DNA from: Lapidilactobacillus luobeiensis
Lineage (GTDB): Bacteria > Bacillota > Bacilli > Lactobacillales > Lactobacillaceae
Direction: 5' to 3'
Assembly: GCF_024345205.1 (NCBI RefSeq)
Contig: NZ_BROC01000001.1
Location: forward strand, 1-64,000
DNA length: 64,000 nt
A program made the position numbers and the translations under genes. The notes under the pieces were generated by a model. It saw only the letters and a list, made by a program, of their open reading frames with translations. It was not told the origin of the DNA and searched no databases. Below are positions 45,662-56,610 of this stretch, one piece after another (position 1 is the first letter of the stretch; each line of letters starts with the position of its first letter).

Positions 45662-46456
45662 ATGGCAGTATTATCAATGAAACAATTGCTTGAAGCAGGG
45701 GTTCACTTTGGTCACCAGACTCGTCGTTGGAATCCAAAGATGAAACCATACATCTTTACAGAACGTAACGGGATCTACATCATCGACTTGCAAAAGACCG
45801 TTAAAATGGTTGACGATGCTTATAACTACGTGAAGGCTGTTGCCGCTGACGGTGGCGTTTTCTTATTCGTAGGGACTAAGAAGCAAGCTCAAGACGCGAT
45901 CGCTGAAGAAGCAACTCGTGCAGGTCAATTCTACGTTAACCATCGTTGGTTAGGTGGGACTTTGACCAACTGGAACACGATCCAAAGCCGGATCCAACGC
46001 TTAAAGAACATCAAGAAGATGGCCATTGATGGCACTTTTGATGTCTTACCTAAGAAGGAAGTTTCCTTACTTAAGAAAGAACAAGAAAAATTAGAGAAAT
46101 TCCTGGGCGGTATCGAAGATATGCCTCGGATCCCTGATGTCATGTTCATCGTTGATCCTCGCAAGGAACGGATCGCCGTTAAAGAAGCGCAAAAGTTGAA
46201 TATTCCGATCGTCGCGATGGTTGATACCAACACTGATCCTGACGATATCGATGTCATCATTCCTTCAAACGATGATGCCATTCGTGCCGTTCGTTTGATC
46301 ACTGCGAAGATGGCTGACGCTGTTATCGAAGGTCGTCAAGGCCAAGATGAAGTTGCTGAAGAAGAACAACAAGCTCCTGCAGCAGCTGAAGGCGAAGAAT
46401 CGATCGAAGATATTGCTAATCAAGTTGAAGAATCAACTTCTGATGACGCTGAATAG
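45662..46456 (+). CDS. rpsB: 30S ribosomal protein S2
   Basis: A 264-residue S2. The family start [20 protein letters not shown], then [32 protein letters not shown] and the [14 protein letters not shown] segment are all present. The C-terminal 30 residues are acidic, as in lactobacilli. S2 binds at the head-body junction of the small subunit and recruits S1. ATG 45662 has AGGAGG 9 nt upstream. The long upstream frame from 45530 is excluded because it starts at the promoter. Confidence 0.98.
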   Translation: MAVLSMKQLLEAGVHFGHQTRRWNPKMKPYIFTERNGIYIIDLQKTVKMVDDAYNYVKAVAADGGVFLFVGTKKQAQDAIAEEATRAGQFYVNHRWLGGTLTNWNTIQSRIQRLKNIKKMAIDGTFDVLPKKEVSLLKKEQEKLEKFLGGIEDMPRIPDVMFIVDPRKERIAVKEAQKLNIPIVAMVDTNTDPDDIDVIIPSNDDAIRAVRLITAKMADAVIEGRQGQDEVAEEEQQAPAAAEGEESIEDIANQVEESTSDDAE

Positions 46457-46487
46457 TTTTTCGTCAAGCACTTATTGACAAAAAAGG

Positions 46488-46525
46488 AGAGTTTGCCGCA
46501 AAACCTGGTTATGTTACCAAACTCT
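46488..46525 (+). terminator. Attenuator-like hairpin between rpsB and tsf
   Basis: AGAGTTTG (46488-46495) pairs with CAAACTCT (46518-46525), followed by TTCTTTG. The weak T-run suggests partial termination that lowers tsf relative to rpsB. Confidence 0.55.
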
Positions 46526-46580
46526 TTCTTTGTAAATTAAGGTGTTTTTAAATCAAATTTTTAATAGGGGGCCTATTGAA

Positions 46581-47459
46581 ATGGCAAAAATTACTGCAGC
46601 TCAAGTTAAAGAATTGCGTGAAAAAACCAGTGTTGGGATGATGGACGCCAAGAAAGCTTTAGTTGAAGCTGATGGCGACATGGAAAAGGCTGTCGATCTT
46701 TTACGTGAAAAAGGGATGGCTAAGGCCGCTAAGAAGAGTGATCGGGTCGCTGCTGAGGGGCTGGCGCAAATCGCTGTCGCGGGTGACGCTGCTGCGGTCA
46801 TTGAAGTCAACTCAGAAACTGACTTCGTGGCTTCTAACGACAAATTCACTGGTCTAGTTGACCAAATCGCTCAAGCAATCGCTGCTGGCAAGCCAGCTGA
46901 CAACGACGCGGTCTTGAACTTGACGATCGCTGGCGAGAAGATTTCCGACAAGATCACTGCTTTGACAGCGGTCATTGGTGAGAAAATCAGTTTCCGTCGC
47001 TTCGCTTTAGTTGAGAAAACAGCTTCCCAAAACTTCGGTTCATACTTGCACAACGGTGGCCAAATCGCTGCTTTAGTCGTTGTGGAAGGCGCTGACGAAG
47101 AGACTGCTCGCGACGTGGCAATGCATGTGGCGGCAATCAATCCGAAATATGTTTCCCGTGACGATGTGCCTGCAGAAGTATTGGCGCACGAACGCGAAGT
47201 CTTAACTGAAGAGACTCGTAACGAAGGCAAACCAGAGAAGATCATCGGCAAGATTGTTGAAGGCCGTCTGAACAAATTCTTATCTGAGATCAGCTTGGCT
47301 GACCAAGAATTCGTGAAGGATCCTGATTTGACCGTTGCTAAGTTTGTTGAAAGCAAAGGCGGCAAGTTGGTCAGCTTCGTTCGTTTCGAAGTTGGCGAAG
47401 GCATCGAAAAGAAAGCCGACAATTTCGCGGAAGAAGTTATGAGCCAAATCAAGGACTAA
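46581..47459 (+). CDS. tsf: Elongation factor Ts
   Basis: A 292-residue EF-Ts. N-terminal UBA-like part [18 protein letters not shown], the TDFVASND motif contacting EF-Tu and the coiled-coil dimer region are present. It exchanges GDP on EF-Tu. ATG 46581 with AGGGGG 9 nt upstream. It forms the usual pair with rpsB and is followed by a strong terminator, so pyrH, normally close behind, is here about 7.8 kb away. Confidence 0.98.
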   Translation: MAKITAAQVKELREKTSVGMMDAKKALVEADGDMEKAVDLLREKGMAKAAKKSDRVAAEGLAQIAVAGDAAAVIEVNSETDFVASNDKFTGLVDQIAQAIAAGKPADNDAVLNLTIAGEKISDKITALTAVIGEKISFRRFALVEKTASQNFGSYLHNGGQIAALVVVEGADEETARDVAMHVAAINPKYVSRDDVPAEVLAHEREVLTEETRNEGKPEKIIGKIVEGRLNKFLSEISLADQEFVKDPDLTVAKFVESKGGKLVSFVRFEVGEGIEKKADNFAEEVMSQIKD

Positions 47460-47491
47460 TTTCTGAAATTGTTTCTCTTGAAACTGAATTG

Positions 47492-47534
47492 AAAAAAATC
47501 CGTTGACAGTGTCTGCTGCCAACGGATTTTTTCG
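47492..47534 (+). terminator. Terminator after tsf
   Basis: AAAAATCCGTTG (ending 47505) pairs with CAACGGATTTTT (from 47520) around a 14-nt loop. Confidence 0.9.
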
Positions 47535-47639
47535 TTTGTGGTCGATAATTGAAAGGCGCAAAGATTGCCACAGTGTTTTTGCAAAGTGAAGGTCAAACAA
47601 CCGGCGATTTTTGGAATAAACGAACAATACCAACCGCTT

Positions 47640-48050
47640 TGGTTAATTTAGCCAGAACCTATTTTAGTTTATCAGGCAAACCATTCTGGTGTCACCAATC
47701 GTGAACTAATGACCAGTGATCCAAAACTTGTCTTGGTTTATCTGGCCAATTATTCCGGTGTCGCCAATATCACGCTTGTGACCACTAACCACGGCCGTCA
47801 ATTGCGTGGATCCTCATCAATTGGCCATAGCTTACCAAATGGCGTGAGTGCTCAAATGGCTGTTAAAACGTTGAGCGGCTGGAGTGGAGAAATTCGGGGT
47901 GAGATCGCCGTGAAATTGGCCTTAGCGGCTCTGCCGCTTAGGCCAAGGCCTGATTTTGAGACAAGCCGCGCCCTTTGCAGATTGGCTCAAAACAGCGCCC
48001 ACAGCGAGCTCACCCCGAATTTCGCAGCGCAAGCTGCGTGCAACCTACTT
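47640..48050 (+). repeat. Family 1 composite: duplicated leader plus type A copy 2
   Basis: The leader start occurs twice (TTTATC-GGC with GGTGTC(A/G)CCAAT, about 47668-47700 and 47738-47770). The A core is the cleanest in the window: closing arms 47893-47916 and 48004-48027 (outer 15 bp perfect, GAAATTCGGGGTGAG). Hairpin I is TTGGCCT 47920-47926 with AGGCCAA 47944-47950 and inner AGCGGC/GCCGCT. Hairpin II is TTTTGAG 47958-47964 with CTCAAAA 47990-47996. A tail hairpin GCAGC-GCAA-GCTGC carries a GNRA-type loop. Confidence 0.85.
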
Positions 48051-48051
48051 T

Positions 48052-48220
48052 GGCTAGGCTAATGCTCAAGCACTACCCGGGTCGGTTCATGCTGCTTTGA
48101 AACGTGTTCACCGCCCCAGCTCCCTGCGCTTAGCTACGCAATTGTTCCGGAAGCAAAGTACAGCTTCCAAAACAATTGCTAGGCTAATGCTCAGGAGCTA
48201 CCCGGGTCGGTTCACACTTT
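48052..48220 (-). repeat. Family 2 (type D) repeat, D5, preceded by a half copy
   Basis: A right half of D (GGCTAGGCTAATGCTCA to CGGTTC, 48052-48088) is followed by a full copy 48099-48220 with GCAATTGTT/AACAATTGC and GGAAGC/GCTTCC stems. The half copy could be the remains of a tandem array like that at 36.3 kb. Confidence 0.78.
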
Positions 48221-48293
48221 TAGTCACTTGGTTGTCACTTTGGCTTGGTAAACTAAAGATAATCAAGGAGCCAAGAAAAGGGGACCAGTAGCG

Positions 48294-48968
48294 ATGGAAT
48301 TATTGCGAGTAGCAAATCTAAGCAAGATATACGGGCAAGACAGTACGAAAGTGGTGGCGCTAGACAATGTCAGTTTTACGGTGGCCCGGGGCGAATTTGT
48401 CGCGATCGTTGGGGCGTCTGGGAGTGGCAAGTCGACCTTGCTTCATTTGATCGGCGGCGTCGATCGGCCGACGGAAGGCACCGTTTTTCTCGATGGGCAG
48501 AATATTTATTCCTTCAATGATGATCAATTGGCGATTTTTCGCCGGCGTCAGGTTGGTTTGATTTATCAATTCTATAATTTGATCCCGATTTTAAACGTGA
48601 CGGAGAATATCACCTTGCCGCTGGATCTGGATAATCGGCAGGCGGATCCGGAGAAGTTGGCGCAGTTATTGGCGCGCTTGGGTTTGACGCAACGTCAGGA
48701 TCATCTGCCCAACGAATTGTCAGGAGGTCAGCAACAACGGGTCTCGATCGGGCGAGCGTTGATCACTGAACCAGCGTTGTTGTTGGCCGATGAACCCACT
48801 GGCAATCTGGACTCTGCGGCCAGCGCGGAAATTTTGGCCTTGTTGCGCCAAGCCAATCGCGATTATCAACAAACGATCGTAATGATCACCCATGATTTGG
48901 AGATCGCCGCTCAAGCTGATCGGGTGATCGAAATTGAAGATGGGCATTTGGTAGGTGATGTAAAATGA
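48294..48968 (+). CDS. ABC transporter ATPase, MacB/LolD/BceA-like
   Basis: A 224-residue ATPase: Walker A GASGSGKST, signature LSGGQQQRVSIGRAL, Walker B LLLADEPTGNLD and switch His in ITHD. This group drives FtsX-type permeases that work as mechanotransmitters, in Firmicutes often for antimicrobial-peptide resistance or sensing. AAGGGGA lies 9 nt before the ATG. It overlaps the permease gene by 4 nt. A two-component system of matching type lies 1.3 kb downstream. Confidence 0.94.
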   Translation: MELLRVANLSKIYGQDSTKVVALDNVSFTVARGEFVAIVGASGSGKSTLLHLIGGVDRPTEGTVFLDGQNIYSFNDDQLAIFRRRQVGLIYQFYNLIPILNVTENITLPLDLDNRQADPEKLAQLLARLGLTQRQDHLPNELSGGQQQRVSIGRALITEPALLLADEPTGNLDSAASAEILALLRQANRDYQQTIVMITHDLEIAAQADRVIEIEDGHLVGDVK

Positions 48969-51496
48969 CGATCCTTCATAAAATCGCCCGGCAGGATTTT
49001 AAACTCAATCGCAAGCGTAGCATCGGCACGATCGTTGGGATCACCTTGTCGGTGGCTTTGATCATGGCGGTGGCAACGATGCTGACCAGTCTGCGACAAA
49101 CGTTGATTCAACGCGAAATTGATACGGGTGGTTATTATCATGTCAAACTGTATGATGTGACGCCGCAACAACTCAAAAAAATTCGCCAGAACCGTGATTT
49201 TAAGCAAATCAAGACAACCAGTGATTTAGGGCTGGCCGCCTTCGATCATGCGGATGCCGCGATTGAACAATTCCCGTTGATGACGGTGGCATCACTGAAC
49301 CAGACTAAGCCGGCTACTTTAGGCTATCATCTCAGCTCGGGAACTTGGCCGCAAACGGATCAAGAAATCGTTATTTCCGAATCGGCTTTGCTGGCCAGTG
49401 GATTGAAGATCGGTGATCAACTCCAGTTAAAAATCGGTAAATCTACGGTCAAGAAAAGAAAATTGCCAGATAGCGATGCGCTGATCGAGCAAGCGACGGT
49501 CGTCAAGGGCAAGAATCGAAATTTTCGGATCACGGGTGTTTTAAGCGCCGATAAATATGGCTATCAAGGTTTGACATGTGCGGCGAACGTCAAAAGTTAT
49601 ACCGTCTATCTCGCCTTGAAACACCCTCAACATTTTCGCCGTGATCTGCCGGAATTGCTGGGTCTCCGCAATTATCAACAAATGCGTGAGGGCAAAAAAG
49701 CACGTTATCGGTATAATCTCAATGATGGTTTGTTGCACTGGGAAGTTTTACAATTTTCTGATCAGACTCTGTTGATGTTGGTTACTGTTGCGACTATTGT
49801 GATCGCCGTGATCATGTTGACAAGTATTTTCTGCATTCGTAATTCCTTCGCCATCTCGATCACTGAGAAAACGAAAACCTATGGGATGCTGGCCAGTGTT
49901 GGCGCTACTAAAAAGCAGATCAAACGGATCGTTTTGCTGCAAAGTGGGCAGTTAGGGCTGATTGGGATTCCGCTAGGGCTGGGATTGGGTGTCTTGGCGT
50001 CTTATATTCTCGGACTTGTGGTCAATCACATCGGCAGTCAATTTTTATTTGGTCGCGCCAACAGTTTTCAACTGAAATTCTCATGGATCGGGTTACTGAT
50101 CGCGGTGGTCTTGGGCTGGGCAACGATTTATTTTTCCGCCTCAAGTTCAGCCCGGCGTGCCAGCAAGGTCAGTCCAATCGCCCAGATCCGCAATGAGCAA
50201 GATGTGAAACTGACCAGCAAGAATTTGCGTGTTCCGAAGTGGATCCAGCGTGTCTTCAAGTCCGGCGGCGTCCTGGCGTATAAGAATCTGCGGCGCAGTC
50301 GGAAGAAATATCGCACCACCGTGATCTCGTTAGCGGTCAGTGTCTTTACCTTTATCGCAATGAGCGCTTTTGTGACCGCCGCGTTTAACTTTTCCTATCA
50401 GCGTTTTCATAGTCTTGATTTCAACTTGTCTTTCTCGCCGAATTATGAGGGAATGGCGCTCAAATCGGCCAAAACTCAGGCTCAGATCCAAGCCATCACC
50501 AAGCTGCCTGACACTAAGCACGTTCAAGTGATGACCGCCTTAGCGGAAAACGGCAACTTGAAATTAGCTGGGGTTGAAAACCACTTGGCACCGGGTCTTG
50601 CGGCCAGGGATCATCAGGAGCTCCAGTTGCTTGCTTTGGATCGGACTGCTTTTCGCAAGTACGGTCGGGCCAATGGGTTGACCGAGCAACAATTGGCTTC
50701 GGGACTGATTCTGTTTGACAATGACACCAAGACCGTCAATGGCAAACAAATCAATGTGCATAATTATCGGTATCAAGCCGGCGATTTGATCAGCGGGAGC
50801 TATCAAGATCATTCAAGTAGTTCTCATAAGAAGTATCAGGCTGAATTCCGCCTTAGTGGGGTGACGCGGAAACTGCCGGATATGGTCAGCTTCTATTGGA
50901 CCATGCCGAGTATCTTGATCGCCGATCAACAAGTGGCCCAGCAACAATTACCGCTGGTGCTTCAATCGATCGTCATGGACGCGAGCAAACCAGAAGACAC
51001 CATTCGCGAGGTCCGCAAGATCACTTTGCAATTAGGCAGTTGGAATCTTGATGGCCAAATTCGCGAAGAGAAAACGATGCGGCTATTGATCAGCATTTTC
51101 TTGTATGGCTTCATTATCGTGATCACACTGATCGGTATCACCAACATCTTCAACACGATCACCGCCAACATGGCCCTGCGACAGCGGGAATTCGCCGTTT
51201 TGAAGTCTGTGGGGATGACGAAGAAAGAATTTGATCATATGGTCAATCTGGAAACCTTGTTCTATTCCCTGAAGTCATTGCTGATCGGTATTGTGAGTGG
51301 GATCGGGGTCGCGCTTCTGATCTACTGGGGCTTCAATCGCGGTCAAGCCGAACAGGTTCATTACCAACTCCCTTGGCTGGCGATCGGTCTCGCCATCGTC
51401 TTCGTTTTCTTGCTGGTCTTTTGGATCATGCGCTATTCACTCAGTAAGTTCAACCGGCAGAATATCATCGAGACGATCCGCAAAGAGAACGTTTAG
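48965..51496 (+). CDS. FtsX-type ABC permease (large, two FtsX domains)
   Basis: An 843-residue membrane protein. One N-terminal helix (about residues 20-40), a long extracytoplasmic domain, three helices ending the first FtsX domain (about 265-400), then a second helix, another outer domain and three C-terminal helices. SVGATKKQIKR and SVGMTKKEFDH mark the conserved cytoplasmic loops of both domains. With the ATPase it forms a type VII ABC unit. Function is probably peptide-antibiotic defence or envelope signalling; no substrate is visible. A terminator follows. Confidence 0.9.
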   Translation: MTILHKIARQDFKLNRKRSIGTIVGITLSVALIMAVATMLTSLRQTLIQREIDTGGYYHVKLYDVTPQQLKKIRQNRDFKQIKTTSDLGLAAFDHADAAIEQFPLMTVASLNQTKPATLGYHLSSGTWPQTDQEIVISESALLASGLKIGDQLQLKIGKSTVKKRKLPDSDALIEQATVVKGKNRNFRITGVLSADKYGYQGLTCAANVKSYTVYLALKHPQHFRRDLPELLGLRNYQQMREGKKARYRYNLNDGLLHWEVLQFSDQTLLMLVTVATIVIAVIMLTSIFCIRNSFAISITEKTKTYGMLASVGATKKQIKRIVLLQSGQLGLIGIPLGLGLGVLASYILGLVVNHIGSQFLFGRANSFQLKFSWIGLLIAVVLGWATIYFSASSSARRASKVSPIAQIRNEQDVKLTSKNLRVPKWIQRVFKSGGVLAYKNLRRSRKKYRTTVISLAVSVFTFIAMSAFVTAAFNFSYQRFHSLDFNLSFSPNYEGMALKSAKTQAQIQAITKLPDTKHVQVMTALAENGNLKLAGVENHLAPGLAARDHQELQLLALDRTAFRKYGRANGLTEQQLASGLILFDNDTKTVNGKQINVHNYRYQAGDLISGSYQDHSSSSHKKYQAEFRLSGVTRKLPDMVSFYWTMPSILIADQQVAQQQLPLVLQSIVMDASKPEDTIREVRKITLQLGSWNLDGQIREEKTMRLLISIFLYGFIIVITLIGITNIFNTITANMALRQREFAVLKSVGMTKKEFDHMVNLETLFYSLKSLLIGIVSGIGVALLIYWGFNRGQAEQVHYQLPWLAIGLAIVFVFLLVFWIMRYSLSKFNRQNIIETIRKENV

Positions 51497-51534
51497 ATTA
51501 TCAGAGCTGTGATGACGTCGGTCCGTTTGTCGTC

Positions 51535-51564
51535 AAAAAGGAGTCGCCTCGTGCGGCTCTTTTT
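51535..51564 (+). terminator. Terminator after the FtsX-type permease
   Basis: GGAGTCGC pairs with GCGGCTC around a short loop, framed by AAAAA and TTTTT. Confidence 0.8.
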
Positions 51565-51619
51565 GTCTGTTGATGGGGATGGTTTGAACCGATTTGAAAA
51601 GTATAGTTGCTATTCTTGA

Positions 51620-52125
51620 TTTTTGGCTTGATTGCAGATGGGGTGGGTTTAGGTGTGGGCGCAACCGGCTGGGACTGCTGTTGCGGACTGGAACGTGGTG
51701 GGCATCGTTTGAAACCAATTCCAAAAGCGTTACCGCTGATCGGAGTTTCTCATCCAATTGCAGGTTTGGTGGGTTTGGTGGTGACGCAACCGCCTCAGGA
51801 CGTTTGTTGTGGCTGGAACGCGGTGGGCATCGTTTGAAGCCAATTCCAAAAGCGGGAATTGTCTTCAAATCGAGCCTTATTCTAAGCGATAAATCGCTAA
51901 GAATAATCTCACCGCTGAGCCACACGTCCTGAGGCGGTTGCTGAACATAATTGAGCCTATCTGCAATCAAGGTGAAGGATTTGACGAAATGCTTTTGCGG
52001 GCTAGAGGTCAAAACAATTGCCCACTTTTGAGGTGGTACAGCAACACCAACGGATTTGAATCAGTCGGTCGGGCCACCATGTGTAGGCTGACCGACTTTA
52101 CCTGCTCCTTAGACAATAATTGAGT
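51620..52125 (-). repeat. Repeat modules with type C copy 2
   Basis: Two GATTGCAG modules (near 51633 and 51759) precede an uninterrupted type C element, 51786-51941. Its closing arms are 51786-51803 and 51924-51941 (18 bp, same sequence as copy 1). Hairpin I is TTATTCT 51877-51883 with AGAATAA 51900-51906. The following 180 nt match the region after type C copy 1. Confidence 0.8.
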
Positions 52126-52129
52126 GAAG

Positions 52130-52690
52130 GTCAACTGATTCAGCTGATTCACAAGAACTTGCCTTAGTTCATCAGACAGACTGTGCTGGTGTCACCAATT
52201 CAAGGCTGGTGTGACCACTAACCACGCCCGTCAATTACGTGGTTCCCCATCCATTGACCCGTAGCTTGTCAGTCGGCGTGAGTGCTCAAACGGCTGCTAT
52301 AACGTTGAGCGGCTGGATCGGAGCGTGGCGTTGAAACGTGTTCGCCGACTCGGGTAGCTCCTTGCGCTTAGCTACGCAATTGTTTTGGAAGCATAGTGCG
52401 GCTTCCAAAACAATTGCTAGGCTAATGCACAGGAGCTACCTGGGTCGGTGCGCACTCTGGCGTTGGTGGTCTGTTTACTAGTTGGCGGAAGGTCGGGCTG
52501 GGGGTGAGTCAGCCGCGATATTATTGTTGGCGATTTATCGCCTACAATAAGGCCGAGCTTGAAGATTTTCGGTGGTTTTCCGAAAAGCTTCAAGTCGCGC
52601 CCGCCGCGTTCCACCACTCCCAGCCCGACCTGGAGCCCCACCACACTTGCCACGCGCAGCGCAAGCCGCGGACAACATTAAAACGTGTCG
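52130..52690 (+). repeat. Family 1 composite: leader, inserted D6 and type B copy 2
   Basis: The leader runs 52130-52325. It is interrupted by D6 (52334-52457). The B core follows: closing arms 52491-52506 (GGTCGGGCTGGGGGTG) and 52615-52630; hairpin I TTATTGT 52521-52527 with ACAATAA 52544-52550; hairpin II CTTGAAG-TTTTCGG with CCGAAAA-CTTCAAG (52558-52594). It ends about 100 nt before the response-regulator gene. Confidence 0.82.
52334..52457 (-). mobile_element. Family 2 (type D) repeat D6 flanked by an 8-bp direct repeat
   Basis: TGGCGTTG occurs at 52326-52333 and again at 52458-52465, directly bracketing the 124-nt unit. The matching leader of type B copy 1 has a single TGGCATTG at this place. 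Imperfect terminal inverted repeats of about 22 nt (CGCCGACTCGGGTAGCTCC with GGAGCTACCTGGGTCGGTG) and an inner GCAATTGTT/AACAATTGC stem. No coding capacity: MITE-like, needing a transposase encoded elsewhere. Confidence 0.7.
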
Positions 52691-52792
52691 CACACAACTG
52701 ACTTCTGCGCTTGACGAAGCGCACCAACCAAGCGCAGTTCAGGCTAGTGAAGCCGCCTGGAGTCCGTTATAATGAAAGAGGAGGAATAGAGC

Positions 52793-53443
52793 ATGACATT
52801 GTTATTAGTGGAAGACAATCCCAACATCGCCTTGGGTTTAACTTATTCGTTTCAGCAAAAAGGTTATCACCTACAAACTTGCACAACATTAGCGGCGGCG
52901 CGGGATTTTTTAGCGCGTACGCGGCCGCGATTATTGATTTTGGATGTGATGTTGCCTGATGGCGATGGCTTTGACTTTTTTCAAGAAGAAGTTGCGGGCA
53001 CTCAATTACCCACGATCTTCTTAACGGCCCGGGATGACGAAGACGATGTGGTCCACGGCTTGGATCTAGGCGCGGCGGATTATATGACCAAACCTTTTTC
53101 CACCAAGGAATTGTTGGCTCGTGTCGCCAAATATTTGCGTCCGGAAAATCGTCAGATCAAGGTTGGCACTTTGGTTTTTGACCAAAGCAAGTTGACCGTG
53201 GCTGTGGCCGGTCAGCCAGTCAACTTAACCAGTTTAGAACTGAAGATCCTGATCTTATTACTAGAGAATTTAAATCAGGTCGTGCGCCGAGCGACGATCA
53301 TTGACAAGGTCTGGGAATGGACTGGCAATGACATCAGTGACAACGCGGTGACTGTTTATCTGAAACGGATCCGTGAGAAGGTGGGTAGCGAGTTGATCAA
53401 AACAGTCAAAGGGCAAGGCTATCGGATCGATCGTGATCGCTGA
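52793..53443 (+). CDS. OmpR-family response regulator
   Basis: A 216-residue regulator: receiver domain with acidic pair ED near residue 8, phosphoacceptor Asp in LILDVMLPD, Thr in FLTARD and Lys in MTKPFS; then a winged helix with the VTVYLKRIREKVG recognition region and GQGYRID. It partners with the kinase 5 nt downstream and probably controls the ABC unit upstream. GAGGAGG lies 7-8 nt before the ATG; a TATAAT sits at 52768-52773 with a poor -35. Confidence 0.95.
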   Translation: MTLLLVEDNPNIALGLTYSFQQKGYHLQTCTTLAAARDFLARTRPRLLILDVMLPDGDGFDFFQEEVAGTQLPTIFLTARDDEDDVVHGLDLGAADYMTKPFSTKELLARVAKYLRPENRQIKVGTLVFDQSKLTVAVAGQPVNLTSLELKILILLLENLNQVVRRATIIDKVWEWTGNDISDNAVTVYLKRIREKVGSELIKTVKGQGYRIDRDR

Positions 53444-53457
53444 GGAATGTGAATATT

Positions 53458-54687
53458 ATGCAGAATAAAGTGGAATTCAAGCGGATGTTGCGTCAAGCCA
53501 GCATAGTCGTGGCCGTTGGTATTGTCTTGCTAGTTGGGCTGTTCTGGTGGCATGATCATTTGGTCAAGGTGCGTGTGAATCAGGCCTTGGCAACGATCGT
53601 CACCACAGTTGCCACAAAATATCCCCAAGTGACCAAAGGTGAATTGATCGGGTTGTTGGCCCAGCCAAAGACAAACGCACAAGCGAGTCTACTGGATTAT
53701 GGTCTTGATCTCCGGACCGATAATGTGATCGGCGGGTTGAATCGTCTGCAGTGGGTGTTCATTGCTGGAGATTTGATCTTGGTGGGTTTGCTAGTTGGCG
53801 GAATCGTGGCTATTTTCTTGCGTTATAATCGGCGCAAAGACGCGGATCTGCAACAGATCGTCGCAGATGTGGCTGCCATCAATCGCCGTGAATATCAGTT
53901 AGATCTAGCGGATTATAGTGAAGATGAACTATCGATCCTCCGCAATGAATTGCACAAGACTACCTTGGTATTGCGGGAAGCTGCTGACAATTCGCTTCGG
54001 GATAAAAGATTACTCAAGGTCGCGCTTTCTGATATTTCCCATCAAATCAAAACCCCTTTAACTTCGATTTTGGTGATGGTCGACAATATTTTGGACGATC
54101 CTCAAATGACGCCGGCGATCCGCACCGATTTCCTCCAACGGATCAAACACGAAACCACCAGTATCAATTTTCTGGTTAGTGCCTTACTTAAACTATCAAA
54201 ATTTGACGCGGCGACGGTCCAATTTCACCCTCAACTGGCCAAACCAGAGGAAATCATAAGTGCGGCTTGCGACCGAGTCAGTGTGCTGGCCGATCTGCGG
54301 GGAGTCGATCTTGAGCAAAGTGGAACAGGGATACCGATCAAGTGCGATCTTAAATGGCAAAGTGAGGCGCTCAGCAATATCCTTAAAAACTGTATCGAAC
54401 ATTCGGCACCACAAACCACGATCTCGATCCAGCTCACGAGCAATAAGCTATTCACCACGATCACCGTGACTGATCATGGTAGTGGTATCGCGTCGGTAGA
54501 TCTGCCTCATATTTTTGAGCGCTTCTATCAGGCTCAACGCTTAGACGGGCAACCTCCCGTCCAAAATAGTGTCGGGATCGGGCTAGCCTTGGCGAAAGCG
54601 ATCGTCGAGCATGATCGTGGTGATCTATCAGTTCGCTCGACCGTGGGTGTGGGCTCAGTTTTTACTTTGCGCTATTTCTTTCATTAG
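53458..54687 (+). CDS. Sensor histidine kinase
   Basis: A 409-residue kinase. Two membrane helices (about 15-35 and 100-122) frame an extracytoplasmic loop of about 65 residues. The DHp has the phospho-His in SDISHQIKTPLTSIL. The ATPase shows the N box (LKNCIEHS), G1 (DHGSGIA), F box (FERFYQ) and G2 (GIGLALAK). The short outer sensor is larger than in intramembrane BceS-type kinases. ATG 53458 has GAGGA 11 nt upstream; a GTG at 53449 is closer and in frame. Confidence 0.93.
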   Translation: MQNKVEFKRMLRQASIVVAVGIVLLVGLFWWHDHLVKVRVNQALATIVTTVATKYPQVTKGELIGLLAQPKTNAQASLLDYGLDLRTDNVIGGLNRLQWVFIAGDLILVGLLVGGIVAIFLRYNRRKDADLQQIVADVAAINRREYQLDLADYSEDELSILRNELHKTTLVLREAADNSLRDKRLLKVALSDISHQIKTPLTSILVMVDNILDDPQMTPAIRTDFLQRIKHETTSINFLVSALLKLSKFDAATVQFHPQLAKPEEIISAACDRVSVLADLRGVDLEQSGTGIPIKCDLKWQSEALSNILKNCIEHSAPQTTISIQLTSNKLFTTITVTDHGSGIASVDLPHIFERFYQAQRLDGQPPVQNSVGIGLALAKAIVEHDRGDLSVRSTVGVGSVFTLRYFFH

Positions 54688-54708
54688 ATTGCTGGCTCTG
54701 GCCCTAAT

Positions 54709-56024
<1,316 letters not shown>

Positions 56025-56025
<1 letters not shown>

Positions 56026-56582
56026 TGTCGAACCCAATTATCGAAAAAGCCCGCGAGAATATGAAAAAATCGCAAGAGGCTTTGCAACGAGATCTACAAA
56101 GTATTCGCGCTGGTCGGGCGAACGCTAGCCTGTTGAATCGAATCAATGTCGATTATTATGGTGCGCCAACGCCGTTGAACCAATTGGCGGCGATCAATGT
56201 GCCTGAAGCGCGCGTTTTGATGATCAAGCCTTACGATAAAGGCTCGCTGAGCGAGATCGAAAGGGCGATCTTGGCTTCTGACTTAGGTCTGAATCCAGCT
56301 AATGATGGCGATGTGATCCGTTTGGTGATCCCACAGTTAACAGGGGAACGCCGTCGTGAACTGGCTAAAGAGGTCGGCAAGGACGCTGAGAGCGCGAAAA
56401 TCGCCGTTCGTAATGTTCGTCGTGAGGCCCTCGACGCTTTACGAAAACAAGAAAAGAGCAGTGAGATCTCCGAAGATGAACTTCATGTTTTAGAAAAAGA
56501 CTTACAAAAGGTCACCGATGAAGCTGTCAAGGGTGTTGACGAGATCGCTAAATTGAAAGAAACTGAGATCACTGAAGGTTGA
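56025..56582 (+). CDS. frr: Ribosome recycling factor
   Basis: A 185-residue RRF of normal length. [49 protein letters not shown] and the KxxEI-type C-terminus are present. With EF-G it splits post-termination ribosomes. GGAGG lies 12 nt upstream inside pyrH and the start codon overlaps the pyrH stop, so the two are coupled. Confidence 0.98.
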
Positions 56583-56610
56583 TTCTGGCTATTCTGAAGG
56601 AGGCAACATC

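Noticed and set aside
47709-48062. A 117-codon frame similar in part to frames at 453-698 and 54924-55178
   Set aside because: Similarity comes from the shared structured repeat. Frames differ in length and ends, and pairing, not codon use, is conserved.
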